The notes below the pieces were generated by a model, which was not told the DNA's origin, made no database searches, and saw only the letters and a list, made by a program, of their open reading frames with translations. A stretch of 64,000 bases of DNA from Phallus indusiatus (taxonomy: Eukaryota > Basidiomycota > Agaricomycetes > Phallales > Phallaceae), in the NCBI GenBank assembly GCA_027605045.1, contig JAQFWX010000089.1:1-64000 (forward strand), written 5' to 3'. Positions 23,659 through 36,000 of the stretch are shown one piece after another. How positions within the stretch are numbered: position 1 is the first letter of the stretch; each line of letters starts with the position of its first letter. The position numbers and the translations under genes are program-made.

Positions 23659-25494
23659 CTACCCCCAAAAGTTACCCCAGCTTGTCAGGTTGTCATCGAG
23701 ATCAACGATGTCCTTGTCGGGTGAAGGAAAGGCGGGTAAATTTCTCATCACAACCGTTTTGAACCCCATGTACGTCGTCGTCGTCGTCCCTTCACCTCTA
23801 TCGAACCGTAAAAGACAACGCTTACCATTCATAGAGCCAGTCGTATACTTTAGAGTTCGGATTTGTGTTACTAGTTGGTGGATAAGTTTTTTTGCCATGG
23901 GTTGTCCCACGTCGAGGTCGTCGAAGAGGGAGAGGAGCTGGGTGAGGTGTGGGGAGTGGGACAAAAGGACTTTCACGGTTTTTTCGATCTGGGAACATAT
24001 ATATACATATCACATTATATTGAATCAATGCGTGTAGGATTAATGATTATTTTTAGAAAATGGGGGTGGTGGGCACGGGCTCAAATATCCAGAAAACAAT
24101 GGCTTACCCAGGAGAGTAATCTCATTCCCTCGCCAAGAAGTTCTATCCTCAACTTTGTGATCTTCGATGCGCTCCGCAGCACCGATTCGATATGTTTGGC
24201 CTGGTCCATGTGCATGACGAGAGTGCAGCTATCAAGGTTTGGCATTGCTGAAATGGTTGGTACAACGTTTATGTTAAATCGCGTCGAAAAGTGGGTGAGT
24301 TGACGGGAAAGGGATGCCGGGAGGTGAAGAGTTACAGGTTCATGCCCGTACGTTTTAGGGCTGGTTTGGAACGCTCTGACATTCGGGCACATCCCGTCCT
24401 CCGTCGGAAAACAATTGGCTAGTTGGGTCCATACCGGAAGATACAGATGTTCAAGGGAGGGATGGCGTTTGAGAAATGAAGTTAGGAATGCGCGTCGTCC
24501 AGAGTCTGAGTTCAAGTTGAAGTCCGAGTCTTCAGCACCATCATCAGCCTCAGCGGCCGTAACCTGCTCGGTAGCAGCAGGGAAGAGTTTCACATAGCTT
24601 CCCAGTTCGAGACGGCGTAGGTTCGGCCACATGCTGTGCTTGAGTACATTGAATATGTTGTATGGGAGGTGGAGCACCAGGTTCATCAGATTAGGCGTAT
24701 GCGAGATCAGCATCGACGCAAGGCCGTTGTTCTGGGTTTGGAGGTCGGAGTGTATGACCAAATTTGTGAGGTGAGTGTAGTCTAGATCTAGGAACTGATG
24801 CAGTGACGGATGTATTAGGAAACCAGGGTGTATCGATGAGTGTTTAACGTTTAACACTCACAAGAGAAGCTGGAAGCTCAGGCAAATCACGACGGTCGGT
24901 GTCGTACATGACCGTCATTTTTTTGAGAACAGGTTGGGCCGCCACGAGACCTTCAACGACATGATTCAGGTATTTGTCAGTACACAGCTGTACTTCAAAG
25001 GATACGAGATTAGGCAGATGATTTATCGTATTCAACGCGTTTCGAATATGATCAATAGAAGCACTTTCAGCTTGAGCACTCCATGTGTACACAAATTCTC
25101 GCGCTCTAGGAGCACTCTGTATCAGCCTGCACGCTTTGGGTATACGAATTATCTTGGTGTTATTTCTAAGCATTGCATCTGCTCTGGATCTGCATTTCTC
25201 GAGTTCATAGACCGGGCTGGTTGATCTAGAGTCAATGTAGCGCGAAGACGATTCGAAAAGAGACAGGTTCTCGACGAAGTGTTGGGCTGAAGAAGGACTA
25301 GACAAATGCTCCCAAACATGTTGGTATTTCTTTGGATCGTTAAATGTGCAGGCTATGTAGTTGTAGTCTATGTACGAACTGAGAATGTCGTACAGAAGAC
25401 GTGCTGCCAGTGCGAAACTGAGCAGGTCAGCGTAGTCTTCAATGTTAAAAGCTATCTGACAGATGAGTTCTGTTGGGAGGGATATCAGAAGCAT
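23659..25494 (-). CDS. F-box/leucine-rich protein (last exon uncertain)
   Basis: Exons 25494-24862, 24794-24108 and 23988-23659 join in phase to about 549 residues. The N-terminus LLISLPTELICQIAFNIEDY with LLSFALAARLLYDILSSYI fits an F-box. The body has irregular leucine-rich segments such as HPSLEHLYLPVWTQL and TPNLMNLVLHLPY, with an acidic insert AEADDGAEDSD. The third exon begins IEKTVKVLLSHSPHL and contains a possible donor (GGTAAGC after SMN), so the true C-terminus may differ. The likely role is substrate adaptor of an SCF ubiquitin ligase. An imperfect palindrome overlaps the first donor site (24837-24860). Confidence 0.75.
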
Positions 25495-26127
25495 GGTAGA
25501 TGATTTCGAAACAAAGTTCAAGGTCGTACACGGCGTAACAGCCCGAGCCCGATCTAACGTGGCGCAATATAATCTGAACTCCGCTGAGCCCTTTGCAGAT
25601 CTGCCTTTTTTGGAAATTCATTTCCGGAAGCTAAATTTCATCCACCGCTTTCGGGAAGCGCTCAGAAATGCAATGTGTTGGCAGTGCATGTGGAGATTGT
25701 TAGTACTTGCTTCTCAGTGATCTCACGTTTAAGAGGATCAATCGCGTGTGTGTTGAATAGTCAACATAACGGATCTTCTTTGAGCCACCGCCCCCGTTCG
25801 ATGGAATTTTGCCTCGACGAATAGCCTCTGGCAGTAGGCTCCGACTCTCCGTGAGTTCTTCCGAGCCTTGCGACTCTCGGATCCACACCTCCAAACACCT
25901 CTGTCCCACGACTGCGGGTACAGAAGGCTGCGAACCCATTGACCTACCTTTTATTATAATTACAGATCCAACTTTCATCGAAGTTTCAAATCCCAAGCAT
26001 TGGTGTCCGCTTTTGTTTTGTGTTATCTCATAATCATTTGTGTACATCAATGAACGATAATTTATATTGCCTAAGCAAACGCAAACGGCTCAAGTATTCC
26101 GACAAAACAGATATATGATTCTGTTAC
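25495..26127. other. Intergenic
   Basis: This 633-bp stretch lies between the F-box gene start and the CoA ligase 2 stop. A 116-codon minus-strand frame (26050-25700) and its plus-strand shadow are open, but neither has motifs or splice support. Confidence 0.4.
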
Positions 26128-28378
26128 TCATAGTTTTCCCTTCAGTTCGACGGGAAGCGACTCTTTTTTTGCTAATTCTCTCAAGTCTTTCCGCAAGATT
26201 TTCCCAGCAGCACTACCAGAATAAAATCAGACGCCGAATTGCACATCATGACTCTGTTTCCTACCTTTTGGGTACAGCATCTATCACAACAACTCCACCG
26301 CGAAGATATTTATGTCGTGCTACCTTACCTTGAATCCATGTCTGAACTTCTTTACAAAAAGCTTCTTTGTCCGCTGATGTTTTTAGAGATGCCGCTCCTC
26401 CGCGTGGAACGACGTACGCACTAGAGTATGCATTTAATCAGAAAGAGGCTTTGAAGCTATCAAGCTTATGAGCTGACAAGACCTACCGAGGGAGCTCGGT
26501 GGCTTCTGCATCAGAATATACCCCAATTACCCCCGCATCCAAAACATTTGGGTTCGTAAGCAGGACGTCCTCTAGTTCTGATGGAGGTACTAAACACCGC
26601 TGTTGGTTTCATTGATATGCCAAATTACATAGTAAATATGTACTAGCCTTGGAATCCCTACAAGAATTTCTCAGCGATGGCAGACAAAATATCCACACAT
26701 TGACTGACCTTGTATTTTATAAGCTCTTTCATCCGATCAACAATGAAGAAATATCCATCTCCGTTGACATATGCCGTATCTCCGGTTTTAAACCAACCAT
26801 CTGAGGTTATGCATTCGCGAGTAGCTTTTGGGTTGTTCAAGTATCCCTGTTACCACAATCAGAACACATAATTCGGGAACAAAAATAAATCTTACTTTCA
26901 TCACATTAGGACCCCTAAACCACATCTCCCCTTCTTCGCCTACTGCTGCATCACTTCCGTCTTGTAACACAATGCGAGCTTCCATATTGGAAAGCAGAGC
27001 ACCGATGCTTCCAGCTCGAGTCAGCCATTCCTCCGCATCAAGTATTGTACAAGCTGGACTGGTTTCGGTTAACCCCCATGCTGTGACAGAAATCTTAGTT
27101 CTCAGAGGAAGAGAAAATGAAAGAGCTCTTCACCTTGGGTAATTTGAACATGTACTCCTTGCTTTTCTAAGCGTGCGCTAGCCGCTAATATGAGGTCTTT
27201 TTTCAGAGGTGCCGCAGCAGAAATCAGGACTTCCAGACTTTTCAAACTATATTTTTCTACAGCTATACGGTGATAAAAGTGATGTTAGCTTTATTGACAA
27301 TATGAAAATATTTGAATGGGGTTATTCTTACCTGAGTGGTTTGCAAGAACGATCAACATTGGCGGAACGACAGAAACGACAGTCACTTTATACCGTTCTA
27401 TGTAGGCGCAGAAATCTTCAGGAGCGAACTGCGACATTACTACTAGAGGGCATGAAACCAGCAGAGGTATCAGAATTCCCGCTACCAAACCATAAATATG
27501 GAACTAGGAAATAAATGAAAATTGAAAGTCAATAACTAACGTAGAAATGGAAACTCACGAATGGCAAGACCGCCATGTCACATTTATTGATATTGATGTA
27601 GTGTGATCTATGTCTAATACCGACCAGAACCGTTACAATGTTAAAATGCGTCAACTAAATTTAAAATCAAACAAGACTCTCAGAAATAATCTAAATATCA
27701 TCACGGACCTCTACACCTTTAGATCTTGCGGTTGTTCCAGAGGAATAACATAGCAATATCGTCTCGTGGGCAGCTTCGTCGTCGAACGCTTCTTCTTTCT
27801 CCAGCTGTCCTCTGCCGAGGAAATCATCGAGACGGCGCCAGGGTCCCTTGATACCAGTCAAGGACGCGGAAGGCCCAACGAGGATAATGCGCTTCTTAAT
27901 TTCAGGTTCATCCGCTTTTGTCATTTTCAGTGCTTCTATGGCGGTTTCTAATAGTTGTGGTTGAACGAAAATGTAATATGCTCCGCTATCCTGAGAAATT
28001 GATCAGCTTGCGTTGAGAGAACGGATTTAAAGGCCTTACCTCCAATTGGTATAACAACTCGGAAGGAGTGTACATGCTATTGACAGTGGTAATCCGAACA
28101 CCCGCTGCAATTGCTCCCAACAGCACAGTCGGCCAAACGATGGAATTCATAGATAGCAGGGCGACGGTGTCACCGCGTTTCAAAGACAGAGGGTTTCTGA
28201 GAGACCACGCTAGTTGTAAAGCTGACGTTTTAACATTGTTTCTTGTGAATGTTTGACCTGTAGCAGCGTCAGTGAGAGCTAGATTATTTAGATCAAACTC
28301 TCCGGAGAAAATGAAGGAGAAAATTGAGCATTGAGGTATGTGAAGTTTTGGATCTGTCGATCGATAGATTCGCACCAT
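26128..28378 (-). CDS. Acyl/aryl-CoA ligase (4-coumarate-CoA ligase-like), paralogue 2
   Basis: Eleven exons: 28378-28040, 27990-27709, 27654-27559, 27503-27332, 27262-27134, 27080-26896, 26846-26709, 26657-26648, 26589-26487, 26420-26265 and 26212-26128, giving 564 residues. Every exon has the same length as in the paralogue at 15144. Motifs are intact: [46 protein letters not shown] and SAAGKILRKDL. The C-terminus is KGKL. The intron after the 10-nt micro-exon has a GC donor (GCTAGT) where paralogue 1 has GTTAGT. Paralogues 1 and 2 are more alike than either is to paralogue 3 by eye, and lie in inverted orientation 8.7 kb apart. The substrate is unknown. Confidence 0.95.
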
Positions 28379-28687
28379 TGTGCTTTGGGTTACTAGTTTG
28401 CGCCAAGAGCGCTGCCACTTTCTCGTAGTTTTTAAGGGAAATTCAGCCCCGATCGTTTGACGTTGGGGTGCCAGGGCAATTCCTTATTCTTATGCTCAAT
28501 TTTGATTGCCTGTCTTTAATAAAAACCAGAAGATCATTCTCTCTTCCCGATTGGACTTTGGATGTAATTATGTCATCTGTCTTAGGTAATAGCATTGGTT
28601 GGGTTAAAAAAAAGTATTCTACAGGAACCTGGGAATGCGTATGAAGAAGGGAATAATTGTGGATAAGATACATTGCCGTTATGTTCT
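28379..28687. other. Intergenic
   Basis: This 309-bp stretch holds the promoter of CoA ligase 2 and the 3' region of mS38. An 82-codon minus frame (28691-28443) overlaps it with no recognisable content. Confidence 0.4.
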
Positions 28688-29682
28688 TCATTTGCCCAAC
28701 TTCCGTCTCTCAGCCCGTTGCAGCTGCGGGAGACTGTTAGTAAAGATTGTACAAAGATTAATTAATCAGGGATACATACCCGCCGCCGTTTCTTGTATCT
28801 GTTAAAATATCCATCAGTGAAATGTCTAGGGACAATAGCTGAATGCACCTACTTGTGCTTGCTCATCTTCTTTCGTCTCTTTCTCTTCGTACTGTCCAAC
28901 GTCATCTCCTCCCCCACACCTCCAGCTTCAGATGTCAAACTAACACGCTCTCCCAACCGCTGTATAGCCAAGACACTTTCTATATCGCCCAACCTAGCCA
29001 AGGTATCGTCCCAATTGACAGCGCCTCCTAGTCTGTTGATGGCCAAAGCACGAGCAAGTTGCCTAGCTGCATCGGCATCAGCATCAGCACCGGATTCTTC
29101 CACTTGTGACTGAAGCCGCTGTTCAATATTGTTTAATATAGATTCCGGATCTGTACCGCTAAAAAGTCCCGTATCATTCAAGGCTGTCTCGTGAGCCTCG
29201 AATAAAGTAGAGGTTGGAAGGAAGAGATTGAAAAGTGGCCGGTGAACAGAGAAGAACTGATGCAGTGGGTATGTCTGAGCCGTGAATGATGGATGAAAGG
29301 GAGCGGGAGGGGTAACAGGCTCGACCGGAGGTGCTCCACCTGAAGACAGGGGCACCGCTTTCTTAGCTGGCGAAGACTGGGACTGGATCTCCTCTGCAGG
29401 CTGAGACAGCGGCGAGGAAGAAGTCAGAACAGTTCCGTCTGCAGTTCCCGTTGAGGACGAGTTGTTGTTTGACCCTGAAGCTGAAGCTGAAGAGGATGAT
29501 GACGAAGATGGTGATGTTTGTTCATCTGCGCTTCGTTTCGTGCGGTGATTGGTGGCAACGACTTTAGGAGGCTTAGCTGAATTAAAATATCGACCACCGC
29601 CGGGTTTGGAAGAGAATACTGAGTAGAATCGCTGAGATGTGTTCAACGTCGTTGGACGAAGTAACCGTCCTAGGGTAGCCAT
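28688..29682 (-). CDS. Mitochondrial ribosomal protein mS38 (COX24/AURKAIP1-type C-terminus)
   Basis: Exons 29682-28853, 28798-28780 and 28723-28688 give 294 residues. The diagnostic part is the basic C-terminus: TKRKRRKKMSKHKYKKRRR, then LQRAERRKLGK, which only appears when the 19-nt middle exon and 36-nt last exon are joined. It matches the COX24/mS38 domain (PF08213) that packs on rRNA of the mitochondrial small subunit. The start MATLGRLLRPTTLNTSQRFY looks like a mitochondrial targeting presequence. The middle is low complexity (Ser, Asn and Pro rich) and then carries ARALAINRLGGAVNWDDTLA. It is divergent from the gene at 29795. Confidence 0.93.
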
Positions 29683-29794
29683 TGGTGTGGCAGGAAAAAA
29701 GGAATGAGTGATTGACAAGAGGAGGCACTGTCGGAGTTATAAAAATACTTTTGGCGACACCACAACTGCCTCTGCCTGCGTTTTCGCTTTTTGG
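29683..29794. promoter_or_regulatory. Short bidirectional promoter
   Basis: Only 112 bp separate the mS38 ATG (29682, minus) from the ATG of the putative membrane protein (29795, plus). Both transcripts must start within or near this interval, so shared control is likely. No specific factor site is recognised. Confidence 0.6.
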
Positions 29795-30680
29795 ATGGAC
29801 CGGTACTATGTTTTGGATCCGGAGTCTCCTAAAACATTTTTGAAAGGCGTATTTATAACCTGCAAGTCCGTTACAGTTTACATGGAAATGTTCTTGTTTT
29901 GACCGGCTCACTTCCGTTAGCCGCGCTAGGCAGTTTATCGGGAGCGATACAAGCCATCCGTACAAGAAGGTCAATATTTGTACTGGCGTCACAGGCTGGA
30001 ATTAATAGTGGACTCGTCGGATTGTCGTTTTTTGGTAATATACACATACGTTTTGCCATTAATTCGTTTTAACTCGGCTTAATAAGGTCTTAGGGAATAT
30101 GTAATTTCTCCGGTGTTGACATCGAACCTATCAGGTCAAATTTACGCCCGGAGACGAGAGACGATACAAGCTCTCAAATCGAAAAGACCTTATGACAGAG
30201 GTCCTATTTCGTTAACAACCCTAAGGTCGAATAATTTCCTTGACACGGCTTTGTCAGGAGCCATAGCGGGTGCATCCCTCAATGTTTCTCGACGTACATC
30301 TTAATCTATCATCCTGATCAAATTTCGAATGCTGACATTACTGATGGATAGGCGGATTATCCGGACTGGTTCCCGGATTTTTCACAATGGGCCTTGCCTG
30401 TACTTTAGTGCAAGTTGCATGGAACGAGCTTCAAGTCACTCGGATTAAGATTGTATCTCGGGCACAAGGCGTTGAAAATCCATTTGGGCAAGTATCACCA
30501 AAAGACGAACGATCGACGTCGGAAAAGCTACTAGATAACTTAGGTCGGGTCTTTCCTATAAAACGGTTATCCGATGAGGAGTATTTGAAAAGATTAAGAG
30601 CTCAACGTGAGCGTGTTTTGAAGCGTATCAAAGAACTTGAAGATAAAGCAGAATCAGATACCAGTAATATAGGTAACTAA
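29795..30680 (+). CDS. Putative Tim17-like membrane protein with coiled-coil tail
   Basis: Exons 29795-29802, 29877-30034, 30087-30293 and 30352-30680 give 233 residues. Exon 1 is 8 nt (MDR plus); it is the only in-phase ATG for the conserved-looking VLTGSLPLAALGSLSGAIQA. Glycine-patterned hydrophobic segments follow: VLASQAGINSGLVGLSFFG, LDTALSGAIAGASLN and LSGLVPGFFTMGLACTLVQ. The pattern resembles Tim17/Tim22-type inner-membrane proteins, but I do not recognise a named orthologue. The C-terminus EEYLKRLRAQRERVLKRIKE is a predicted coiled coil. Divergence from a mitochondrial ribosomal gene fits a mitochondrial role, which is inference. Confidence 0.75.
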
Positions 30681-30981
30681 TCATAATAATATTCAAAAAG
30701 AAAAGTATATAATAATAGTATAGAACAGACATGAATGTACAAGAGTTTTGACACCCCCTTCTCCACTCAAATTCAGGAGTTGCGAGTAACACAAACTCTC
30801 ATATGAAACCATTTCGTCTACGCATACCGAATCGCCCAATCCACCTGTGGAGGATGTACAGCAGACTCAGAGGCTGAGCACTGTCTTAAAAGGTTGCGGT
30901 TGAGAAGAAAGGAAAAAAGACATCGCGAAAAGCTTATATAATGAGTGTGTGGCATTACGTAATCGATACCGACAACACCTC

Positions 30982-32106
30982 ATGAGTTCTGCCCATCATC
31001 TGCCAGCGTACAACAGTGCATCAAACTCGGAGCCAACTTTGTTGGAAATTCATACACCTGAAACTTCGACTGCTATTCATCATTCCTGTCAGTTTCAGCC
31101 TGCTTTCCGATCGTCATCTTACTGTCATAGTGCTGACTAAATTTACTACAGTAACTGAGGAAAACCTAGATGGTCTGTTTCGGAAATTAAGCAAGAAGGA
31201 CTTGGTTCAGCCGTTTCCAATCGGACCTAATTGTCTCAAGTACGAATATAACGATTTAATGTGGAACTTGAACGATGGTATTACCCCTTTCTCGCTTGCG
31301 TTTCTGTTTCAAGGATTACTAGTAACTTTTTTTCCAGATTCAGACTATGCTATTTTTGTGCTGCGACAACAACAGTTACAAAAGGCGTTGCCTGTTCCTA
31401 TCAGCCCCAGCCTTCACCTGAGGCATCCGTCTCGGGCACTTCCCACTCCCCCTGAGTACAGGAACCCGGCGTTTTACCTTTTTAAACCTAGCAGGGTATC
31501 ATTAACACCTCCCGCTGCAAATGGTGCAGGAACAGCGCGCTCATCTTCTGGTGCTGCATCTATCAGATCAAAGAAATCCAAGCTAGGAAATCAATTAGAC
31601 TCAGCGGATCCTCCGGCTCATAAAAAAGCTTTCATGGAATTCCAAGCCTCAAATGGAGTACGCACTGTTGTGGGGACTATAGGGCCTGTGGAAAACGTTA
31701 GAATGCTTTTGAAGAATGGATATCGTCATGTTTATATGTCGAGGGGGTTTGCTGTTAAACATAACTTTGTTCCTTTGGACGCGCAGCCTGGCTCATATGG
31801 CTACGGGGGCTTAGTCAAGTGCGCAAATCTCTTCGATACTAGTGTACGAAACCTAACATTTTTCATTGACTTAGTATCGGGAAATGGCCGTTGATTGTCG
31901 GACGTACGAAAACGTTGCATGATGTATATCTATCCGAGGAAACACATTTCGATGTAGTTCTGGGACGTTCTTTTATGGAGAAGCGAGGTATCAAAACGGA
32001 CCCACTTGACATGACAAATGTCGTCTGTCTTGATACTGGAGAAAAGCTTGAGTGCGAAATTGTTGTCATTCGAGATGGGAAGGGAGAAATTGTCACTGTA
32101 ACTTGA
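30982..32106 (+). CDS. Conserved fungal protein of unknown function
   Basis: Four exons, 30982-31087, 31152-31277, 31338-31818 and 31875-32106, give 314 residues. The N-terminal half is low complexity and Pro/Ser rich. The C-terminal half looks like one compact beta-rich domain: GVRTVVGTIGPVENVRMLLK, YMSRGFAVKHNFVP, GKWPLIVGRTKTLHDVYLSE, HFDVVLGRSFMEKRGI and VVCLDTGEKLECEIVV. This is reminiscent of a retropepsin-like fold, but there is no Asp-Thr/Ser-Gly active-site triplet, so I do not call it a protease. The second intron (31278-31337, 60 bp) is in frame with no stop, so retention would add 20 residues. Confidence 0.78.
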
Positions 32107-33454
32107 TTATTTCGAGTCCTGCTTCGTCTTATTTGGATCCGGTCTGGTGATATTTTACAGCTTGGTTTCAATCAACGGAAATTACAGGTCCCGCTAAGTT
32201 ATTTTTTGTTTTTAGCACATGTATTGCATTTTTGTAGCTATAAATATTTTTTTTGACCTTAAATACTCTTCGAATTGCCTTGAATTTGAAGAAATTACGT
32301 TAAATTCGAATCTATCTCAAAACTTTCACCAGTTGGTATGTACCAGTCTAGTTGAGATCGGTTCGGAAAGCAAATACTATTATCAAAAATTTTCTACTAC
32401 GGGATGGAAGCGGTTCCGAATCAACCCTCAACGCTTGACGTATTATCACACGATTGGCGAGGCTTTGTATAAACCATCGGTGATTCGGACGTACCCAATA
32501 CCCAGGCCCAAGGGTAAAATATGATTCAATCAAGTTCATTGACAGTCAAGTCAAGATACGACACCCGTCCTTTTGTCTCGGAGTCTAACATCCGACGTTT
32601 TTGTAATCATAACCGTCCTGACACGTAGCTTGTATGTATGTCAAGGATCGGCTTTCAACAATGTGATTAGTCTAACCAGCTAGTCCTAATGGGGATTTCA
32701 GGTCTGGACCTGTCTGGACGCACGAAGCATATGTATGCCTCTGATTTGCTTCTGATAACAACGACAATCCCCATCATTCGCGTATTCCAATGTCACTTGA
32801 ATTTAGTGTCAACTTCATACCAATTTCAAGCTATTTTCGAAGAAACACATACCCCTTGATAGGGCACGCATGGTTTTCATCTACGCACCGATCACTTGGA
32901 CTGACGGTGTCCGTGCCACCTATTTTTCAAGTTGATGATTGGATAGGTTATGATACCGGACCGAGCAAGTCTGGACTGTTCCGGTACTTATTTAGAGGTC
33001 TGACTCATGACATCCGAGCTATCACAAGAATGGTGAATTTCGCGATGGCAAAAATACAAACCAGATTACATGTCCATGCCAGAGCACCAGTGTGCTTTTG
33101 AACGGGGTATAATTAATTAATCAGGTATACAGAGACTTCTCTGTCGAGGTTTCTGGGGGAAAATCTCTTCCTAGTTAGACAGCTTCCAGGCTTCTGGAAA
33201 ATTAATTGGCTTTACCTGAATCGGTGAAACGTTTTTCCAATCGATCCAACCAGACTTCAAGTTTGGCAGCTCTATCATCTCGGAAGATTCGGACTGAAAA
33301 AGAATTTACATAATTATCATACCGATCCTACGCCACGCTCGACTTCATTGACATGATAATAGGATGAAAGACGGGACAAATTACAATGTTATTGGAAGGC
33401 CCCGTAATGTGACATGTGTAACGGAGCGTGACAAATTCCAACTTTTCCGCAACC
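32107..33454. other. Intergenic, possible minus-strand exon
   Basis: This 1348-bp stretch has no confident gene. A 103-codon plus frame at 32790-33101 is not recognised. On the minus strand near 33300-33175 a segment between plausible splice sites reads KLEVWLDRLEKRFTDS in one frame and ELPNLKSGWIDWKNVS in another. It may be part of a small gene divergent from FAM50, but no phase-consistent model was found. Confidence 0.35.
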
Positions 33455-34813
33455 ATGTCAAGCTCGCAAATGGAACATCGTCGGCAAGCCGAACTCGAGA
33501 AACAGCGAAAAAAAGCACAGGTAGATATGGAACCATCCCTTTTTGGGCTGAGATAAGATTCATGCAATTTCTTTATCAGGAGGAATATGAACGTGCAAAA
33601 GCGGCGCTAATCGCTGAAACTGAGAAGGCTCGTCCCTCCGCGAATCGCTTCGTGGGTCAAACAGCTACCGTGGAAGACAGCCTTAAACAATCCACTGTGG
33701 GTTTAGTGCATTTGGAAGAGTTCCAGCAGCGCAGAGAAGAGATCGAGGAAGCTAGAGCTCGAGAAGCAGCACGAACAGATGAACTGAAGTGAGTTTTGAA
33801 TGTTGGAGCATTACGAAAAGGGATAGTTGGTAAAGTTCATGAGATATATTTAGAGAAGAGAAGAAACTTAAAAAACGGAAAAAACTTTCTAAGACCAAAT
33901 TATCGTTCGCGGATGACGCCGTAGATGGAGAGGAAGATACTGTCACTGATGAACAAGGTATAGGCCCTTATTCACATATCAACGATCGATCTTTGCCAAA
34001 GTTATATGACCTAGCACCAGCCAAAAAGCCCAAGTTTGGCAAAAATCCTTCTGTTGACACTTCATTTCTACCGGACCGGGATCGGGAAGAACAAGAGCGT
34101 CGAGAAAGAGAAGAGCTAAGAAAAGAGTGGTTGCGAAAACAAGAAGAATTCAAAAACGAAGATATAGAAATTACCTATTCATTTTGGGATGGTAGCGGCC
34201 ATCGGAAAAGTATTGTGGTCAGTTGGTTTTCATGCTTGAACTCTTTATTTCTCTCTCGCTTATCCGGTCAGCACCTTATTGCGGCAATAATATGAACAGT
34301 GCAAAAAAGGAGACACCATTGGCGCTTTTTTGGAAAAATGCAGGGGTCAATTTCCAGAGCTACGGGGCGTCAGCGCGGACAACCTCATGTACATCAAAGT
34401 TCGTAAATAAGATGTTCTTCAGTTCTTCACTATCTAAACGATTCACAGGAAGATCTCATCATACCTCAGGTTCATTTCACTATTATGTTTTGAATTGTCA
34501 ATGGCTAACGGTTCTCCAGCATTACACATTCTATTCACTGATTGTGTCAAAGGCTCGTGGAAAATCGGGGCCACTGTTTAACTTTGATGTCCACGACGAC
34601 GTACGGTTATTGGCAGATGCTACTGTGGAAAAAAATGAGAGTCATGCTGGGAAAGTCGTTGAGCGAAGCTGGTATAATCGAAACAAGCATATATTTCCGG
34701 CATCAAGATGGGAGGTGAGCGTAAATGCATGAAATATTAACATATTTTATTGATGTTTTCATTTGGAGATATTTGACCCTGAGAAGAGTTATGGCAAGTA
34801 TACTATTGCGTAA
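33455..34813 (+). CDS. FAM50/XAP5 family nuclear protein
   Basis: Eight exons: 33455-33520, 33580-33788, 33854-33957, 34015-34217, 34300-34398, 34449-34469, 34520-34714 and 34769-34813, giving 313 residues. The N-terminus is a charged helix, [20 protein letters not shown]. Family landmarks are [60 protein letters not shown] and [19 protein letters not shown], which ends the protein. XAP5/FAM50 proteins associate with spliceosomal and chromatin factors in animals and plants; the fungal role is little known. The 21-nt exon 6 supplies EDLIIPQ. The 57-bp intron at 33958-34014 is stop-free and in frame, so its removal is likely but not proven. Confidence 0.93.
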
Positions 34814-36000
34814 TGTTGGGTATAGATTTCTCGGAATAAACACATTTACCCTAAAAAAGAATCTGTGCTGTCTCGCCCCGTGACTCTGGCAATTGCAATT
34901 CAACTACGAGTCAGAAGCATACGTGCTATTCTTGAAAGATTACGCCTAACCTAATTATTTGTCGATTGAATTGGGAGGCTGTGACATATTTTTTTTTGAA
35001 CACATTCACTTACGGAATTAGGTGCCAGCGCCGTATTTTCATTGGACCCTTTATTCGTGTTTCCGATGTTATCGCATTATGTATTGGGATTTTTCAAACT
35101 TAGCTGTGAAGCGGTACCAAGAACAAACCTGCTTGAACTTTTTTAATGACATCAACGGTTTGTCAACGGTACGAATGCGACTATTCATATTCAAGACCAG
35201 AGACTTGAGGCTCGTTGTTTCTTTTCTATAAGAATGCTCCCAATTCTGATCGTGTGAAGTGCGGAGACGTTCATCCTACAGATTATATATATTCGACATA
35301 TTGATCAAAAGTGGCAAGTGGTGGGCCGGTGACTCGTTGACTGTTGATTTAATCAGTCAATACACACGATTGTATTGTATTGCATTGGGAGGGTCTAACC
35401 AGACATGTGAGTGAATGATCAGCTTACGGATTTTGGCAATCGATTGCAGTACTTTAAGCCGCTTAGCGGGAGCCGGCTAAGTGAATTGCATATAATTGCC
35501 GATTTAACCGCTGACACGAGGTTCCAGAAGCATCAGTCGGCGTTCCTAGTCATGCGAAATACCGACGGAAAGCATAAAGAGACTTGAGCCTTGGCACCTG
35601 TTCGGCTTAGAGATGAAGGCAAAGACACTTGGAGCCATATACGATCAGTTTCAAGGGTCAGTCTTCATCGAATGTACCTTGTTCAGCTCAACCTTTCAAA
35701 TAATGCACACAGCAAATCAGCGTGGGTAGTACGCGTAAATGTGTAGGTGTTGGGAAAACCGAGGATCTTTTTCCGAATCTAATCACATTTCCGTTAATAG
35801 CTTATCGGAAATCCCGAATACCGATACTTTCAATAAGCGACTTCTCCCACTTTGCTTACGTTTTCCTAGTCGTGTTCTTCACTTGTTCCGCTCGTCATGG
35901 GTCTATATAAATCACGGAGAATCCTGTCAACACCACCAGCATTCCCTCTAAACTCAACTGTCTCTTTTAAAGACACTCCAATTCCAATTCCAACTCAACC
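34814..36000. other. Intergenic, upstream of the peroxidase gene
   Basis: This 1187-bp stretch shows no supported gene; open frames at 35022-35231 and 35722-35951 lack motifs. Its right end is the promoter and CT/CA-rich leader of the gene at 36001. Confidence 0.45.
35904..35910 (+). promoter_or_regulatory. TATA box of the peroxidase gene
   Basis: TATATAA lies 91-97 bp upstream of the ATG at 36001, followed by a pyrimidine- and adenine-rich leader, ending CAACC just before the ATG. Position and context fit a strong fungal core promoter. Confidence 0.65.

Noticed and set aside
23489..24037. Plus-strand frames with polyglutamine or polyasparagine
   Set aside because: Produced by a CAA/CAG microsatellite between two convergent genes; no upstream exon or conserved flanks.
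33175..33350. Minus-strand exon divergent from FAM50
   Set aside because: Two frames look equally plausible and neither joins an initiating exon in phase.
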